From assembly GCA_944323035.1 (NCBI GenBank), contig CALUQY010000002.1, forward strand, positions 1 to 64,000: 64,000 nt of DNA, read 5' to 3'. Of this stretch, positions 1 through 7,840 are shown piece after piece. The position numbers and the translations under genes were made by a program. Within the stretch, counting starts at the first letter, position 1. Every line of letters begins with the position of its first letter. The DNA comes from Candidatus Gastranaerophilales bacterium (GTDB lineage Bacteria; Cyanobacteriota; Vampirovibrionia; Gastranaerophilales; Gastranaerophilaceae). The notes beneath the pieces were generated by a model. That model saw nothing but the letters and a program-made list of their open reading frames with translations, searched no databases and had not been told where the DNA came from.

Positions 1-132
1 CGACCAAAACCCGTTCGGTCAGGATGAGCGGGACTTTTTACGTCGCCCGTGAGCACGCATTCCTTTTGTAGAACCGGCTCAGCCGGCCCCCCCCCCCCCC
101 GTACAAATACTTACACTTCTCTGTTTTTTCAT
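1..132 (-). CDS. 5' end of a prepilin-like gene with a 14-G tract (partial)
   Basis: The ATG is at 132-130 on the minus strand, after an AGAAAGGATGG ribosome binding site, and the gene continues past the left edge. The first codons read MKKQRSVSICT and then enter a run of 14 G (positions 87-100). With 14 G the frame stops after 17 codons at a TGA. With 13 G it stays open to the edge of the window; with 12 or 15 it stops at a TAA. Promoter, leader and start closely resemble those of the prepilin gene whose ATG is at 43295, so I infer a prepilin-like product, although the conserved pilin part lies outside the window. Just after the tract a perfect hairpin (74-86) begins what looks like repeat-derived coding DNA. 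The gene call is inferred from its leader only. Confidence 0.5.
87..100. repeat. Homopolymer tract of 14 C (14 G on the minus strand)
   Basis: Fourteen consecutive C sit 30 nt inside the start of the minus-strand prepilin-like gene. Tracts of this length slip during replication and are typical of phase-variable genes. The 14-base state puts the ATG out of frame with the open downstream reading frame, and loss of one base restores it. A homopolymer length error in the assembly is the main alternative. Confidence 0.85.
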
Positions 133-270
133 TTTTTCCATCCTTTCTTTTGCTTCGTTGGGCTGGCAAGCCCAACCTACTTTGGCATAAGGCAATAGGA
201 CTATTCTATCTCATCCATTCGGTCATTACGACTCATTGCCTTATTCTCTTATTGCCTTATTGCCTTCTTC

Positions 271-299
271 ATTATGTACGATTTTTTATATTATGTCAA
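271..299 (-). promoter_or_regulatory. Prepilin-type promoter (TTGACA-17-CATAAT)
   Basis: On the minus strand, TTGACA (299-294) is 17 nt from CATAAT (276-271), followed by GAAGAAG. The same arrangement, with nearly the same spacer, lies before the prepilin gene starting at 43295. Between promoter and start (about 140 nt) are AAGGCAAT repeats that can pair with downstream ATTGCCTT, and a hairpin with stem GTTGGGCT/AGCCCAAC, so the leader RNA is probably structured. Confidence 0.7.
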
Positions 300-375
300 C
301 GGGTATGCTTAGATAAATAGTTGTCATATCATATTATTTATAGTATCATAAAACACATCAGAGCAGGGGGAAGTT

Positions 376-1086
376 ATGAAAAAAGGCATCGTTTTATTAG
401 CATTCAGCTTACTATTAGGAACCGGCGCAATTGCGCAGGATACTATTATGATTACGGATTTAGACATGTATAACTTCTGGTCTAAAACCGGTAAATCACA
501 GGAGAAAATTTCGCAGGTCAGCAAAAATTTAATACTTAAAAACAAAATCAACAAAAGAGTTCCGGTCATTGTAACCAGCAATACAGAAGTCAATGCCGTT
601 ACTAACCCTCTTACACGTCAGATAGAAATTTATTCAGGAATTCTGGGGTTGATTGACAACGATGATGAACTGGCTTTTATTATCGGACACGAAATGGCGC
701 ACGCGGTTGAATCTTACGACGGGCCGTTTAAAATTATTGTTAATCAATGGAATTCTAAATCTTATGAATACAAATCCGATTTAAAAGCTATCGATTATAT
801 GGTAAACGCAGGTTATGACCCTATCTCTGCTATGATAATGCTCAATAAATATTCTGCTGAACCTTTGAGCGATTGGGGATTTTTAAACACACACCCGAAA
901 GGTTCTAAAAGATTGCTTGCTATGTACAAATATATTTACAGAAAATATCCGCAATATTTATCAAGCTCAAAAACCAACGATGCGTATTACAAAAATTTTG
1001 AATATATGTTTGAAGAAGAGTTAAAAGGCTTCCGCCATAGCGAATCAGTGCGCAAACAAAAACAACAGGAACGCGAGGCACTGTAA
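376..1086 (+). CDS. Secreted M48-family zinc metalloprotease
   Basis: A 236-residue protein with a signal peptide (residues 1-20, ending AIA) and a compact M48 protease domain. The zinc site is visible: HEMAH at 105-109, and EYKSD at 131-135 matches the ExxAD motif whose Glu is the third ligand. THPKGSKRL near 170 is the usual M48 THPxxxxRL. There is no membrane helix or TPR region, so it is a short BepA/YfgC- or LoiP-like periplasmic form that probably trims or quality-controls envelope proteins. The start has a GGGGGAAG ribosome binding site. The stop overlaps the next start (TAATG), so the two genes are translated together. Family is well supported; substrate unknown. Confidence 0.85.
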   Translation: MKKGIVLLAFSLLLGTGAIAQDTIMITDLDMYNFWSKTGKSQEKISQVSKNLILKNKINKRVPVIVTSNTEVNAVTNPLTRQIEIYSGILGLIDNDDELAFIIGHEMAHAVESYDGPFKIIVNQWNSKSYEYKSDLKAIDYMVNAGYDPISAMIMLNKYSAEPLSDWGFLNTHPKGSKRLLAMYKYIYRKYPQYLSSSKTNDAYYKNFEYMFEEELKGFRHSESVRKQKQQEREAL

Positions 1087-1499
1087 TGAAAAAGTTTCTG
1101 CTGTTATTCATACTGGCAAACCTGCCGCTTAGTGTAACCCCGGCTTTTGCAAAGAAAGAACTCGTCAACATAACACCTGTTGAAAAGATAACGACAGCCA
1201 ATGACAAAGTTATGGAAGGTGATTATGTTAACTTTAAAATAGTAAATACCGACAAAATCCTCCGCGGACTGGTGGTTAAATATGAACCTAACGGAATGCT
1301 TGGCAAAGAGGCAATTCTTGTAATAGATCAGTTTTATGATACCCAAAGCGGCGAAAAATATACCGGAACGCTTGCCCTGAACGGCAGCCAGCACAATGAG
1401 GTTATGGAATATCTCACCTGGTTTGATTTATGGGCGCGTGGCGGTGAAGTTACAATTTTGCCGGATAAAGATGTATTTGGCTTATGGAGAGAAGAATGA
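1086..1499 (+). CDS. Small secreted protein, paralogue of the next gene
   Basis: A 137-residue protein with a signal peptide (about 1-22, ending AFA). The rest is soluble, and I recognise no named domain. Its region beginning ITPVEKITTANDKVMEGDY resembles ISPLEPISTAYDETEVGD of the next protein, so the two are diverged paralogues, each with a short beta-rich domain. It is coupled to the protease gene upstream by a one-base overlap and to the next gene by an ATGA overlap, forming a three-gene secreted-protein operon. Function unknown; co-translation suggests an envelope role linked to the protease. Confidence 0.75.
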   Translation: MKKFLLLFILANLPLSVTPAFAKKELVNITPVEKITTANDKVMEGDYVNFKIVNTDKILRGLVVKYEPNGMLGKEAILVIDQFYDTQSGEKYTGTLALNGSQHNEVMEYLTWFDLWARGGEVTILPDKDVFGLWREE

Positions 1500-2152
1500 A
1501 AAAAATAAATAAAGCAGTTCTACGTCGCCTGCTTGCCCTGCTCCCGCAGGTCAACCCGCGACTGCGCTGTCTAATACGTCACTCAAAAGGCTCGGCCACT
1601 AAGTGGCTCCCCCATTTGGTTCATGAGTTTATGGTAGCGATTGATACAAATATGGCTCCGGCTCAACTGGGCGCGAGCCTTTCTCGGACAATTTTTATAA
1701 CACTTTTACTACTGTTTAATGCAGGTCTGACGATTGCTGCGGAAGAAAAAATTCCGATTAAGATCTCACCGCTTGAGCCGATTTCAACGGCCTATGACGA
1801 AACCGAGGTCGGCGATAATATTCCGTTTCTTGTAGTTGAAGATGTTTATAAAAATGGCAAGCTCTTTATCAAAAAAGGTGTGACAATGTATGGTACGGTC
1901 GATTTTGTCAAAGAAAACGGCTGTCTTGCCGACCATGCAGAAATAGAATTTAAGACTTTCCGTGTCAGAAACGCGCAGGGTAAACTTTCAACGTTTAATT
2001 CAGAACTGCTGTTAACAGGTCTGAACACGTTAAAATGGTATAATCCGCGCTGGAAGAGAGTTATTAATTATTGCACAATGATTTTCCGCGGTAATGAAGT
2101 TGACATAAACCCGAACAACTCAGAACCGGTGTTCAATATCTGGTACAATTAA
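1496..2152 (+). CDS. Secreted protein with a dispersed repeat inserted in its signal peptide
   Basis: The best start is the ATG at 1496, which overlaps the previous stop (ATGA) and follows GGAGAGAAG. It gives 218 residues; an upstream in-frame start at 1484 adds four. The first five codons (MKKIN) and the hydrophobic segment FITLLLLFNAGLTIAA would make a normal signal peptide. They are separated by about 60 codons from an R1 dispersed repeat (1511-1692) with no stop or frame change. An in-frame ATG at 1652, inside the repeat, could restart translation with a 30-residue signal peptide but has no good ribosome binding site. The mature part is related to the preceding protein. Function unknown. 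Confidence 0.7.
   Translation: MKKINKAVLRRLLALLPQVNPRLRCLIRHSKGSATKWLPHLVHEFMVAIDTNMAPAQLGASLSRTIFITLLLLFNAGLTIAAEEKIPIKISPLEPISTAYDETEVGDNIPFLVVEDVYKNGKLFIKKGVTMYGTVDFVKENGCLADHAEIEFKTFRVRNAQGKLSTFNSELLLTGLNTLKWYNPRWKRVINYCTMIFRGNEVDINPNNSEPVFNIWYN
1511..1692 (+). repeat. R1 dispersed repeat, inside a CDS
   Basis: It begins AAAGCAGTTCT, contains CTGTCTAATACGTCACTC in the middle and ends GCCTTTCTCGGACAA. The same landmarks recur at 25134-25352 and 38781-38932, in divergent form on the minus strand at 15600-15716, and as a left end only near 29650. It is GC-richer than its surroundings, carries no gene of its own, and here is read through in frame. It looks like a MITE-like or palindromic repeat. 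Confidence 0.8.
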
Positions 2153-2283
2153 CACGGATAATATCCGACAGATTAATTTTCAATCCCTCGATTTCATCCT
2201 ATTGGTTTATGCATATAAACCTGTTGATTGATGTCTGTTGATTTAAAAACAAGTAATATTGATGTGTAAGAAAAGAGGGATAA

Positions 2284-2874
2284 ATGTTCAAAAGAGTTTT
2301 AACATCATTAATAGTCCTGGGGATGGCTGCACCGGTGAGTTTTGCAGCAGAGAACTTTTTGAACTCTGTTGTCTTTGAGCAAAACGAAGGGCAATATAAT
2401 ATTGTTCTGCGTTCCGATACGCCTGCAAAGGTGAAAAAAAGCTCTCAGGGCAGCGACAAAATTACACTTACCCTGAAAGGTATTAAACCGGCAAATAACA
2501 TAAATACGATTTATAAAAACGTAAAAGGCGCAAACCCGCTGGTAATAGAAAACACAGGAGAAAACGAACTTAAGCTTCAAATTCAGGCACCAAATGCGGC
2601 AAGTGCAAACATAATTTTCAACACACCTGATTCCGCGCCGATATTTGTAGGCGAAAGATTCGGACACGAAAAACTCAACTGGACGCTCACGGTTCTGACT
2701 CTTGCCGGAATTGTCCTCTATTCTACAAACAGAAGAACAAGAAAAGTATGCCAGAGAAGAGAACTGCGCGACAGAGAAATAGAATTCTACAAAGCAAAAT
2801 TACCTAGTATGAACTACAAACCGGAATATAAATACGCAATGAACACAATTAAAAAAGAAACTATACTCAAATAA
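2284..2874 (+). CDS. Membrane-anchored protein with an AMIN-like domain
   Basis: A 196-residue protein: signal peptide (1-21), a soluble beta-rich region (about 22-115) with the VVFEQ...QYNIVLRSD and KITLTLKGI pattern seen in AMIN domains, one membrane helix near 132-148 (WTLTVLTLAGIVLYS), then a basic tail of about 45 residues. AMIN domains bind peptidoglycan and localise envelope proteins, but the match here is only suggestive. The C-terminal helix would leave the domain outside and the basic tail in the cytoplasm. It stands alone, 131 nt after the secreted-protein operon, with AAGAGGGATAA before the ATG. Confidence 0.6.
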   Translation: MFKRVLTSLIVLGMAAPVSFAAENFLNSVVFEQNEGQYNIVLRSDTPAKVKKSSQGSDKITLTLKGIKPANNINTIYKNVKGANPLVIENTGENELKLQIQAPNAASANIIFNTPDSAPIFVGERFGHEKLNWTLTVLTLAGIVLYSTNRRTRKVCQRRELRDREIEFYKAKLPSMNYKPEYKYAMNTIKKETILK

Positions 2875-2910
2875 GAATATAAATCTTTTTTAACAAGCCA
2901 ACACTAAAAC

Positions 2911-4023
2911 TTAAATCCTTTCACGAATAATCTGCTCAATGATTTGGGCAGATTTTCCATTTCCATAAGGATTTTGGGCTTTCAGGCGTGACGCGGAGCG
3001 TTCAACGGAAAGAACTTTTTCACTTTCTGCAATAATTTTATCATAATCAGCCCCGACCAGAATAGAAACACCTGCGTCAATACCTTCTTTGCGTTCGGTT
3101 TCGTAGCGTAAAACTATTGTCGGGCAGGCAAAAGACGGCGCTTCTTCCTGAATTCCGCCGGAATCCGTCAGGATTAATTTGGCATTTTTCATCAGGTAAA
3201 CCAGATTAGGGTAATCAAGCGGAGTTAAAAGTTTTACATTTTCATAACCGCCAAGCCGCGCATGAATTTTATCCTTAACATTCGGATTTGGATGAACAGG
3301 TATAACAAATGTATGATTAGTATACTTTTTGACAAGAAATTCAATCGCAGAAAGAATTCTATCCAGTCTTTCACCGTGATTTTCGCGTCTGTGCGCCGTA
3401 ATCAGAACTAGTTTATCATCAATTTTTACACCTTGAGCGGCAAAGAATTCTCCCGCACGGTTTAGTGTTTCTTCCGTCAGACAGAAAAGTGCGTCAATAA
3501 CGGTGTTTCCTGTCACAAAAATCGTATCGGCAGATATATTTTCTTTCAAAAGTGCATTTTTATTTGTTTCGGTCGGACAGAAGTTTAACGCCGCAATGCG
3601 GGATGTCATCTGCCGCATAGCTTCCTCCGGATACGGCTCAAAAAGGTCATAAGAACGCAGCCCTGCTTCAACGTGAAGCACAGGAATTTTATTATAAAAA
3701 CTTGCCAGAGCACCGCTCAAAACAGTAATTGTGTCCCCCTGAACGACTGTTGCATCAAAGGTTTCAGACTTATAAACCCCGTCCAGCGCCTTCAACAAAC
3801 GTGCCTGAACTTCCAGTAATGTTTGATCAGGTTTCATACAATCCAGATTGTAATCAGCCTTCAGCCCGAAATATTCAAGTGTCTGGTTAGAAAGCTCCTT
3901 CTGCTGCTCGGTGTTGCAAATGCGAACATCGTAAAGTTCCGGAAACTTTCTCAACTCAAGGATTAACGGTGCTAACTTTATAACCTCGGGACGCGTCCCG
4001 AATACAAACAAAATTCTCTTCAT
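2911..4023 (-). CDS. wecB: UDP-N-acetylglucosamine 2-epimerase (non-hydrolysing)
   Basis: A 370-residue enzyme interconverting UDP-GlcNAc and UDP-ManNAc, supplying ManNAc for surface polysaccharide. Family motifs are in order: GTRPE (9-13), QGDT, HVEAGLRS, VTGNTVIDAL, HRREN and the UDP-binding DSGGIQEEAP. Length is normal for WecB/MnaA. It is followed 27 nt upstream on the same strand by lipA, but the two have no obvious functional link. No glycosyltransferase cluster is nearby, so the receiving pathway cannot be told from this window. Confidence 0.93.
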   Translation of the reverse strand: MKRILFVFGTRPEVIKLAPLILELRKFPELYDVRICNTEQQKELSNQTLEYFGLKADYNLDCMKPDQTLLEVQARLLKALDGVYKSETFDATVVQGDTITVLSGALASFYNKIPVLHVEAGLRSYDLFEPYPEEAMRQMTSRIAALNFCPTETNKNALLKENISADTIFVTGNTVIDALFCLTEETLNRAGEFFAAQGVKIDDKLVLITAHRRENHGERLDRILSAIEFLVKKYTNHTFVIPVHPNPNVKDKIHARLGGYENVKLLTPLDYPNLVYLMKNAKLILTDSGGIQEEAPSFACPTIVLRYETERKEGIDAGVSILVGADYDKIIAESEKVLSVERSASRLKAQNPYGNGKSAQIIEQIIRERI

Positions 4024-4050
4024 AAACTCATTTTATCATAAAAAATAAAT

Positions 4051-4899
4051 TTAGATACCTGCACACTCGTATGCATTATATGAACTTCTGACAAGCGGGC
4101 CTATTTGAAAATTGTTAAACCCGCATTTACGCGCCAGAGCCTTCAAGTCCTCATATTCTTCAAGCGAGTAATATTTTGCGACTTCAAGATGTTGTTTAGA
4201 AGGCTGAATGTATTGCCCGACGGTTAAGATATCACATCCGACGGAACGCAGGTCATTAAACGTTTTCTCAATATCTTCAAATGTTTCGCCCAGACCTATC
4301 ATCAAACCGGACTTTGTTTTAATGTCAGAATTTTCCTTGATATATTTTAAGACCTCAAGCGAGGTTCTGTAATTACCCTGCGGACGTGCGGTTTTAAAAA
4401 CAGCCTCAACGGTTTCAATATTGTGGTTAAAAACATCCGGATGCGCTTTAATAATAATATCAAGCGCCTCTTTTTTACCTTTAAAATCCGGTGTCAGAAT
4501 TTCAATTTTTGTGGCCGGCGAAATTTTTCTAATTTCCCCAATACAGCGTGCAAAATGCCCTGCCCCTCCGTCAGGCAAATCGTCACGGGTCACAGAAGTT
4601 ATAACCGAATATTTAAGCCCCAGATCTGCAACAGCTTTTGCGACATGTTCCGGTTCAAGCGGGTCAAGCGCCTCCGGACGCTCGCAGGAAATATTGCAAT
4701 ACCGGCAGTTGCGGGTGCATACATTGCCCATTATCAGAAAAGTTGCGGTGTTTTTTGTATAACATTCGTTTTTGTTAGGGCAGCGGGCGTTTTCGCAAAC
4801 TGTATTCAAACAGTTGTTGCGCAAAACCCTGCGTACATTCCTTGTTGTTTCCGTATCAATAATCGGTCGTTTCAAAAATTCAGGTAATCTTTCTCTCAT
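4051..4899 (-). CDS. lipA: Lipoyl synthase
   Basis: A radical-SAM enzyme that inserts two sulfurs into protein-bound octanoyl groups. Both iron-sulfur sites are visible: the auxiliary cluster CENARCPNKNEC with the preceding Cys pattern, and the radical-SAM CTRNCRYC. The ATG at 4899, five bases after GAGG, is preferred to a GTG two codons upstream (4905), giving 282 residues. A dihydrolipoamide dehydrogenase follows 0.5 kb away, so lipoylated complexes exist, but no E1/E2 or glycine cleavage gene is in the window. Confidence 0.95.
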   Translation of the reverse strand: MRERLPEFLKRPIIDTETTRNVRRVLRNNCLNTVCENARCPNKNECYTKNTATFLIMGNVCTRNCRYCNISCERPEALDPLEPEHVAKAVADLGLKYSVITSVTRDDLPDGGAGHFARCIGEIRKISPATKIEILTPDFKGKKEALDIIIKAHPDVFNHNIETVEAVFKTARPQGNYRTSLEVLKYIKENSDIKTKSGLMIGLGETFEDIEKTFNDLRSVGCDILTVGQYIQPSKQHLEVAKYYSLEEYEDLKALARKCGFNNFQIGPLVRSSYNAYECAGI

Positions 4900-4963
4900 C
4901 CGCACCTCAAAAGCATTTCTCCGCTGCTAACATTAAGAATTATATATCAATGTCCGAAAAAAG

Positions 4964-4992
4964 TTGATTTTTTTAATAAAAAGTAATATAAA
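4964..4992 (+). promoter_or_regulatory. Promoter of the small secreted protein at 5018
   Basis: TTGATT (4964-4969) and TATAAA (4987-4992) are separated by 17 nt. It faces the small secreted gene starting at 5018 and is divergent to lipA. Confidence 0.6.
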
Positions 4993-5017
4993 TATATATA
5001 TAACAGGAGATGAAATT

Positions 5018-5317
5018 ATGAAAAAATTCTTATTGATTATATGTGCATTGTGCGTAGCCCAGACTGCATTTGCTGCATTGGACAGAGATTATTTTGATTA
5101 CACACAGACACCGGAATATCAAGCAATCCCTGTTGATACAAGCGCCGTAAACAATACCTCCGGCACAACTACGGGCGAAACCGTAACCACAACAAAAGTT
5201 GTTAAAAAAACTGTCAAAGGCAAAAAAAGAATAAGATTCGGTAACGAAGGCTCAAGCTGGATTAACACATACTGGAACTTCGGACAGCCAAACTACGGCG
5301 AAACCGGAAGGTTCTAA
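5018..5317 (+). CDS. Small secreted protein of unknown function
   Basis: The ATG at 5018 is preceded by ACAGGAGATGA and encodes 99 residues; an upstream in-frame start lies inside the promoter and is rejected. Residues 1-19 form a signal peptide ending AFA. The mature protein is small, rich in Thr, Gly and aromatic residues, with a Lys/Thr stretch (TTTKVVKKTVKGKKR) and a Gly/Asn/Trp-rich C-terminus. It has no cysteine after the signal peptide and no domain I recognise. It is monocistronic with its own promoter. Confidence 0.7.
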   Translation: MKKFLLIICALCVAQTAFAALDRDYFDYTQTPEYQAIPVDTSAVNNTSGTTTGETVTTTKVVKKTVKGKKRIRFGNEGSSWINTYWNFGQPNYGETGRF

Positions 5318-5389
5318 CAAGCACGGGCGTGCCGTGATTCTGGCAGCAAGCGGACATTCAGCGGCGTTCCCCGCAAGGCGCCGAACATT

Positions 5390-6619
5390 CTATAAACATT
5401 CTGCAATCCCTTCCGAATAAGTCGGATGCGCAAAGCATACTTCTTTCAGTTTTTTGGCAGGAATTTTGTTTTGGATAGCGATTAAGACCTGATGTATCAG
5501 CGAGGACGCTTCTTTAGAAATAATATGCGCCCCGACGATTAAACCGTTTTGCGTCAAAAGTTTTATAAACCCGTCAGTACAGTTATCGCAGTGAGATTTG
5601 CCAAGAGCCGAGATTAAAATCATTGATTTTTCAAAAGTTCCGGCTTCCAAATCCTGTTCGCGCGCGCCGACCCAGGCAATTTCAGGAGTTCCGTAAATCA
5701 CTGACGGAACCAGGGTTTCATCAAACGCAATTCCTTCTACCGAACGCATAGCCTGCTTAATTGCGCAGTGTGCAAGCTGAATTCCGCCGGAAACATCTCC
5801 GAGATATTCAACACCCTCGACTTTTTCACATGTGGCCGGAACCCTGCCCACAGACATCAAAACTTTTTCAGGCATTAAGGTTTCTCCGTTTGAAAGCTTA
5901 ACTTCACCGTTTACGACACTCTCAACGGAGGTTCCTGTATAAGATTTTATTTTTTTAGATTTAAAAATTCTCTCAACACGTTTTGAAACCTCAATATCCG
6001 CAATAGGAAGTAAATTTTTGGCGACCTCAACGACAGTAACTTCAGTTCCAAGTGCAGAAAAAATCCGCGCCCATTCAAGCCCGATTGCCCCTGAGCCGAT
6101 TATGAGAATACTTTGCGGAAGTTCTGTCAGAGCCAGAATATCATCCGAACTCAAAATAAATTCATGGTCAAATTTTATATTTGGAAGTTCGCGCGGTAGA
6201 GAACCTGTTGCCGCAATAATTTTTGCGCATTCAAAGATTTCGCCGTCCGCTTCAATGTGATTGCGGTCTTTGATAGCAGCAGAGGAATTTACAACATCAA
6301 TTTTTGCATTTCTAATCGAGAGTTCCAAATTTTTTCGGAGTTTTTCAACAACGGCATCTTTATGTGCCATTATCGCAGAAAAATCCGCTCTTGCGCCTTC
6401 TACGATAATCCCGAGTTCTCCTGCGCAGGAAAGCTCTGAAAAAAATTCTGCGCTATGGAGAATTGTTTTTGTGGGAATGCATCCGCGGTTTAAACAAACA
6501 CCGCCGATTTTATCCTGTTCAAAAAGCACGACACTTAACCCGCATTTTCTTGCATGAAGCGCAGCTGTATATCCTGCCGGCCCGCCGCCGATTATCCCTA
6601 AATCATATTCTTTATTCAT
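5390..6619 (-). CDS. lpdA: Dihydrolipoamide dehydrogenase, shortened
   Basis: An FAD enzyme that reoxidises lipoyl groups of oxo-acid dehydrogenases or the glycine cleavage system. Seen: FAD-binding GGGPAGY, redox disulfide GGVCLNRGCIPTK, NAD-binding IGSGAIGLEWA, and C-terminal AHPTYSE holding the catalytic His and Glu. It has about 409 residues where the family has about 460-475. Most of the shortfall is between GRVP and the FAD-binding GD, where some 25 residues (the Gly-x-Ile-x-Val-Asp strand pair) are missing without loss of frame. All catalytic motifs remain, so it may still work. Start placed at the ATG before NKEYD (a GTG two codons earlier is possible); my own base count there differs by one. 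Confidence 0.88.
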   Translation of the reverse strand: MNKEYDLGIIGGGPAGYTAALHARKCGLSVVLFEQDKIGGVCLNRGCIPTKTILHSAEFFSELSCAGELGIIVEGARADFSAIMAHKDAVVEKLRKNLELSIRNAKIDVVNSSAAIKDRNHIEADGEIFECAKIIAATGSLPRELPNIKFDHEFILSSDDILALTELPQSILIIGSGAIGLEWARIFSALGTEVTVVEVAKNLLPIADIEVSKRVERIFKSKKIKSYTGTSVESVVNGEVKLSNGETLMPEKVLMSVGRVPATCEKVEGVEYLGDVSGGIQLAHCAIKQAMRSVEGIAFDETLVPSVIYGTPEIAWVGAREQDLEAGTFEKSMILISALGKSHCDNCTDGFIKLLTQNGLIVGAHIISKEASSLIHQVLIAIQNKIPAKKLKEVCFAHPTYSEGIAECL

Positions 6620-6672
6620 TAACACCTCTACCTATTACGCAAACTCAAATAAAAATGCTACTTGACCGGCAA

Positions 6673-7830
6673 TCAACGTGTATAAACCCGCGGCAACCGG
6701 ACTTTCAAACGGCATGTCAGCTCATAATTGATTGTGCCGAGAATTTTTGCCCACTCATCAATTGTCATTGCACCGTCGCCGATAAGTGTCACAACATCCC
6801 CGACCGACGCGTCCACACCGGTTATGTCAAACATCATCTGATCCATTGTAATATTGCCTATCTGACGAATTTTTTTACCGTTGAGTTCAGCCGTAATCCT
6901 GTTAGATAAAAGCCTTGAAACCCCGTCCGCGTAGCCGACAGGGATTGTCGCGACTTTTACCGGAACATCTGTTTTAAAGGTGTGGCAATAGCTGACACCT
7001 GCCGGTGCACCTGTTTCGTGAATGTGTACAATTCTGCCTTTCAAAGACATTAAAGGCTTCAATTCCGGTTTTTTAAAATCTTTATTAGTGAAAAGCAGTT
7101 CTGTGAAACTTTCCCGGGTTGGATAATCAGGTGCCAGACCATAAAGCCCTATACCAATTCTCAGCATATTTGATGCCGGAACATCATAACAGAGAGTTCC
7201 CGCAGTATTTTGAATATGCAATAACAAATCTGTAGTATCAATTTGTGAGATTATGCTGTTCCAAATGTTAACCTGTTTAGCCGTTTCATCAACGCTTTCC
7301 GCCTCATAAAGGTGCGTAAAAATCCCCTGAATTTGTAAATAATCTGCCGCCTGAACTTCACGGATAAAATCAACGGCATCAGCAGGCTGAACCCCGATTC
7401 TGTTCATGCCGGTATCAATTTTGACGTGGACTTTAGGTTTCACACCTGTTCTTTCATAAGCCTGCTTGCAGGCTGCAAGATGTTCTTTTGAAAAAATTGC
7501 AATTGAAATTCCCGCATTTACGGCGCTTTCTACAGCCCAGACCGGAACCGCCCCGAGGACAAGAATTTCACAGCCGATTTTTGCGTTTCTAAGGTCAATG
7601 CCTTCATCAATAGAGGCAACGCCGAGCATGTCGCAGCCGCTTGCAAGAATAGTCGGTGCAAGCATAACCGCTCCGTGTCCGTAAGCGTCCGCTTTTACGA
7701 CTGCAAGAAGTTTTTTGCCCTGCGGAATACTTTTTCTGATTTCTTTTATATTATATGCAAGATTTTCAAGGTTAATTTCAACCCAGGAATCCCTATGGAT
7801 ACTTATATTTGACTGTCTGATATTTTTCAT
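6673..7830 (-). CDS. alr: Alanine racemase
   Basis: A PLP enzyme making D-alanine for peptidoglycan. The PLP lysine is in VVKADAYGHG (Lys46), and conserved YADGVSR and CRLKVRLPRVY lie near the C-terminus. At 385 residues it is full length. It lies about 50 nt upstream of lpdA and 10 nt downstream of a secreted-protein gene, all on the minus strand, so they may share a transcript, although their functions are unrelated. Confidence 0.95.
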   Translation of the reverse strand: MKNIRQSNISIHRDSWVEINLENLAYNIKEIRKSIPQGKKLLAVVKADAYGHGAVMLAPTILASGCDMLGVASIDEGIDLRNAKIGCEILVLGAVPVWAVESAVNAGISIAIFSKEHLAACKQAYERTGVKPKVHVKIDTGMNRIGVQPADAVDFIREVQAADYLQIQGIFTHLYEAESVDETAKQVNIWNSIISQIDTTDLLLHIQNTAGTLCYDVPASNMLRIGIGLYGLAPDYPTRESFTELLFTNKDFKKPELKPLMSLKGRIVHIHETGAPAGVSYCHTFKTDVPVKVATIPVGYADGVSRLLSNRITAELNGKKIRQIGNITMDQMMFDITGVDASVGDVVTLIGDGAMTIDEWAKILGTINYELTCRLKVRLPRVYTR

Positions 7831-7840
7831 GATTTATGCC

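Noticed and set aside
87-100. Poly-C run as an assembly gap or adapter artefact
   Set aside because: A near-identical leader with a 13-base run occurs independently at 43253-43265 before a homologous gene, so a biological tract is more likely, though exact length is uncertain.
920-1207. Open frame of 95 codons on the minus strand across the secreted-protein genes
   Set aside because: Shadow of two well-supported genes; no ribosome binding site, no recognisable domain.
1511-1692. The insert in the signal peptide as a genuine protein domain
   Set aside because: The DNA matches repeats in non-coding places with the same end motifs, and the translated residues have no domain-like pattern.
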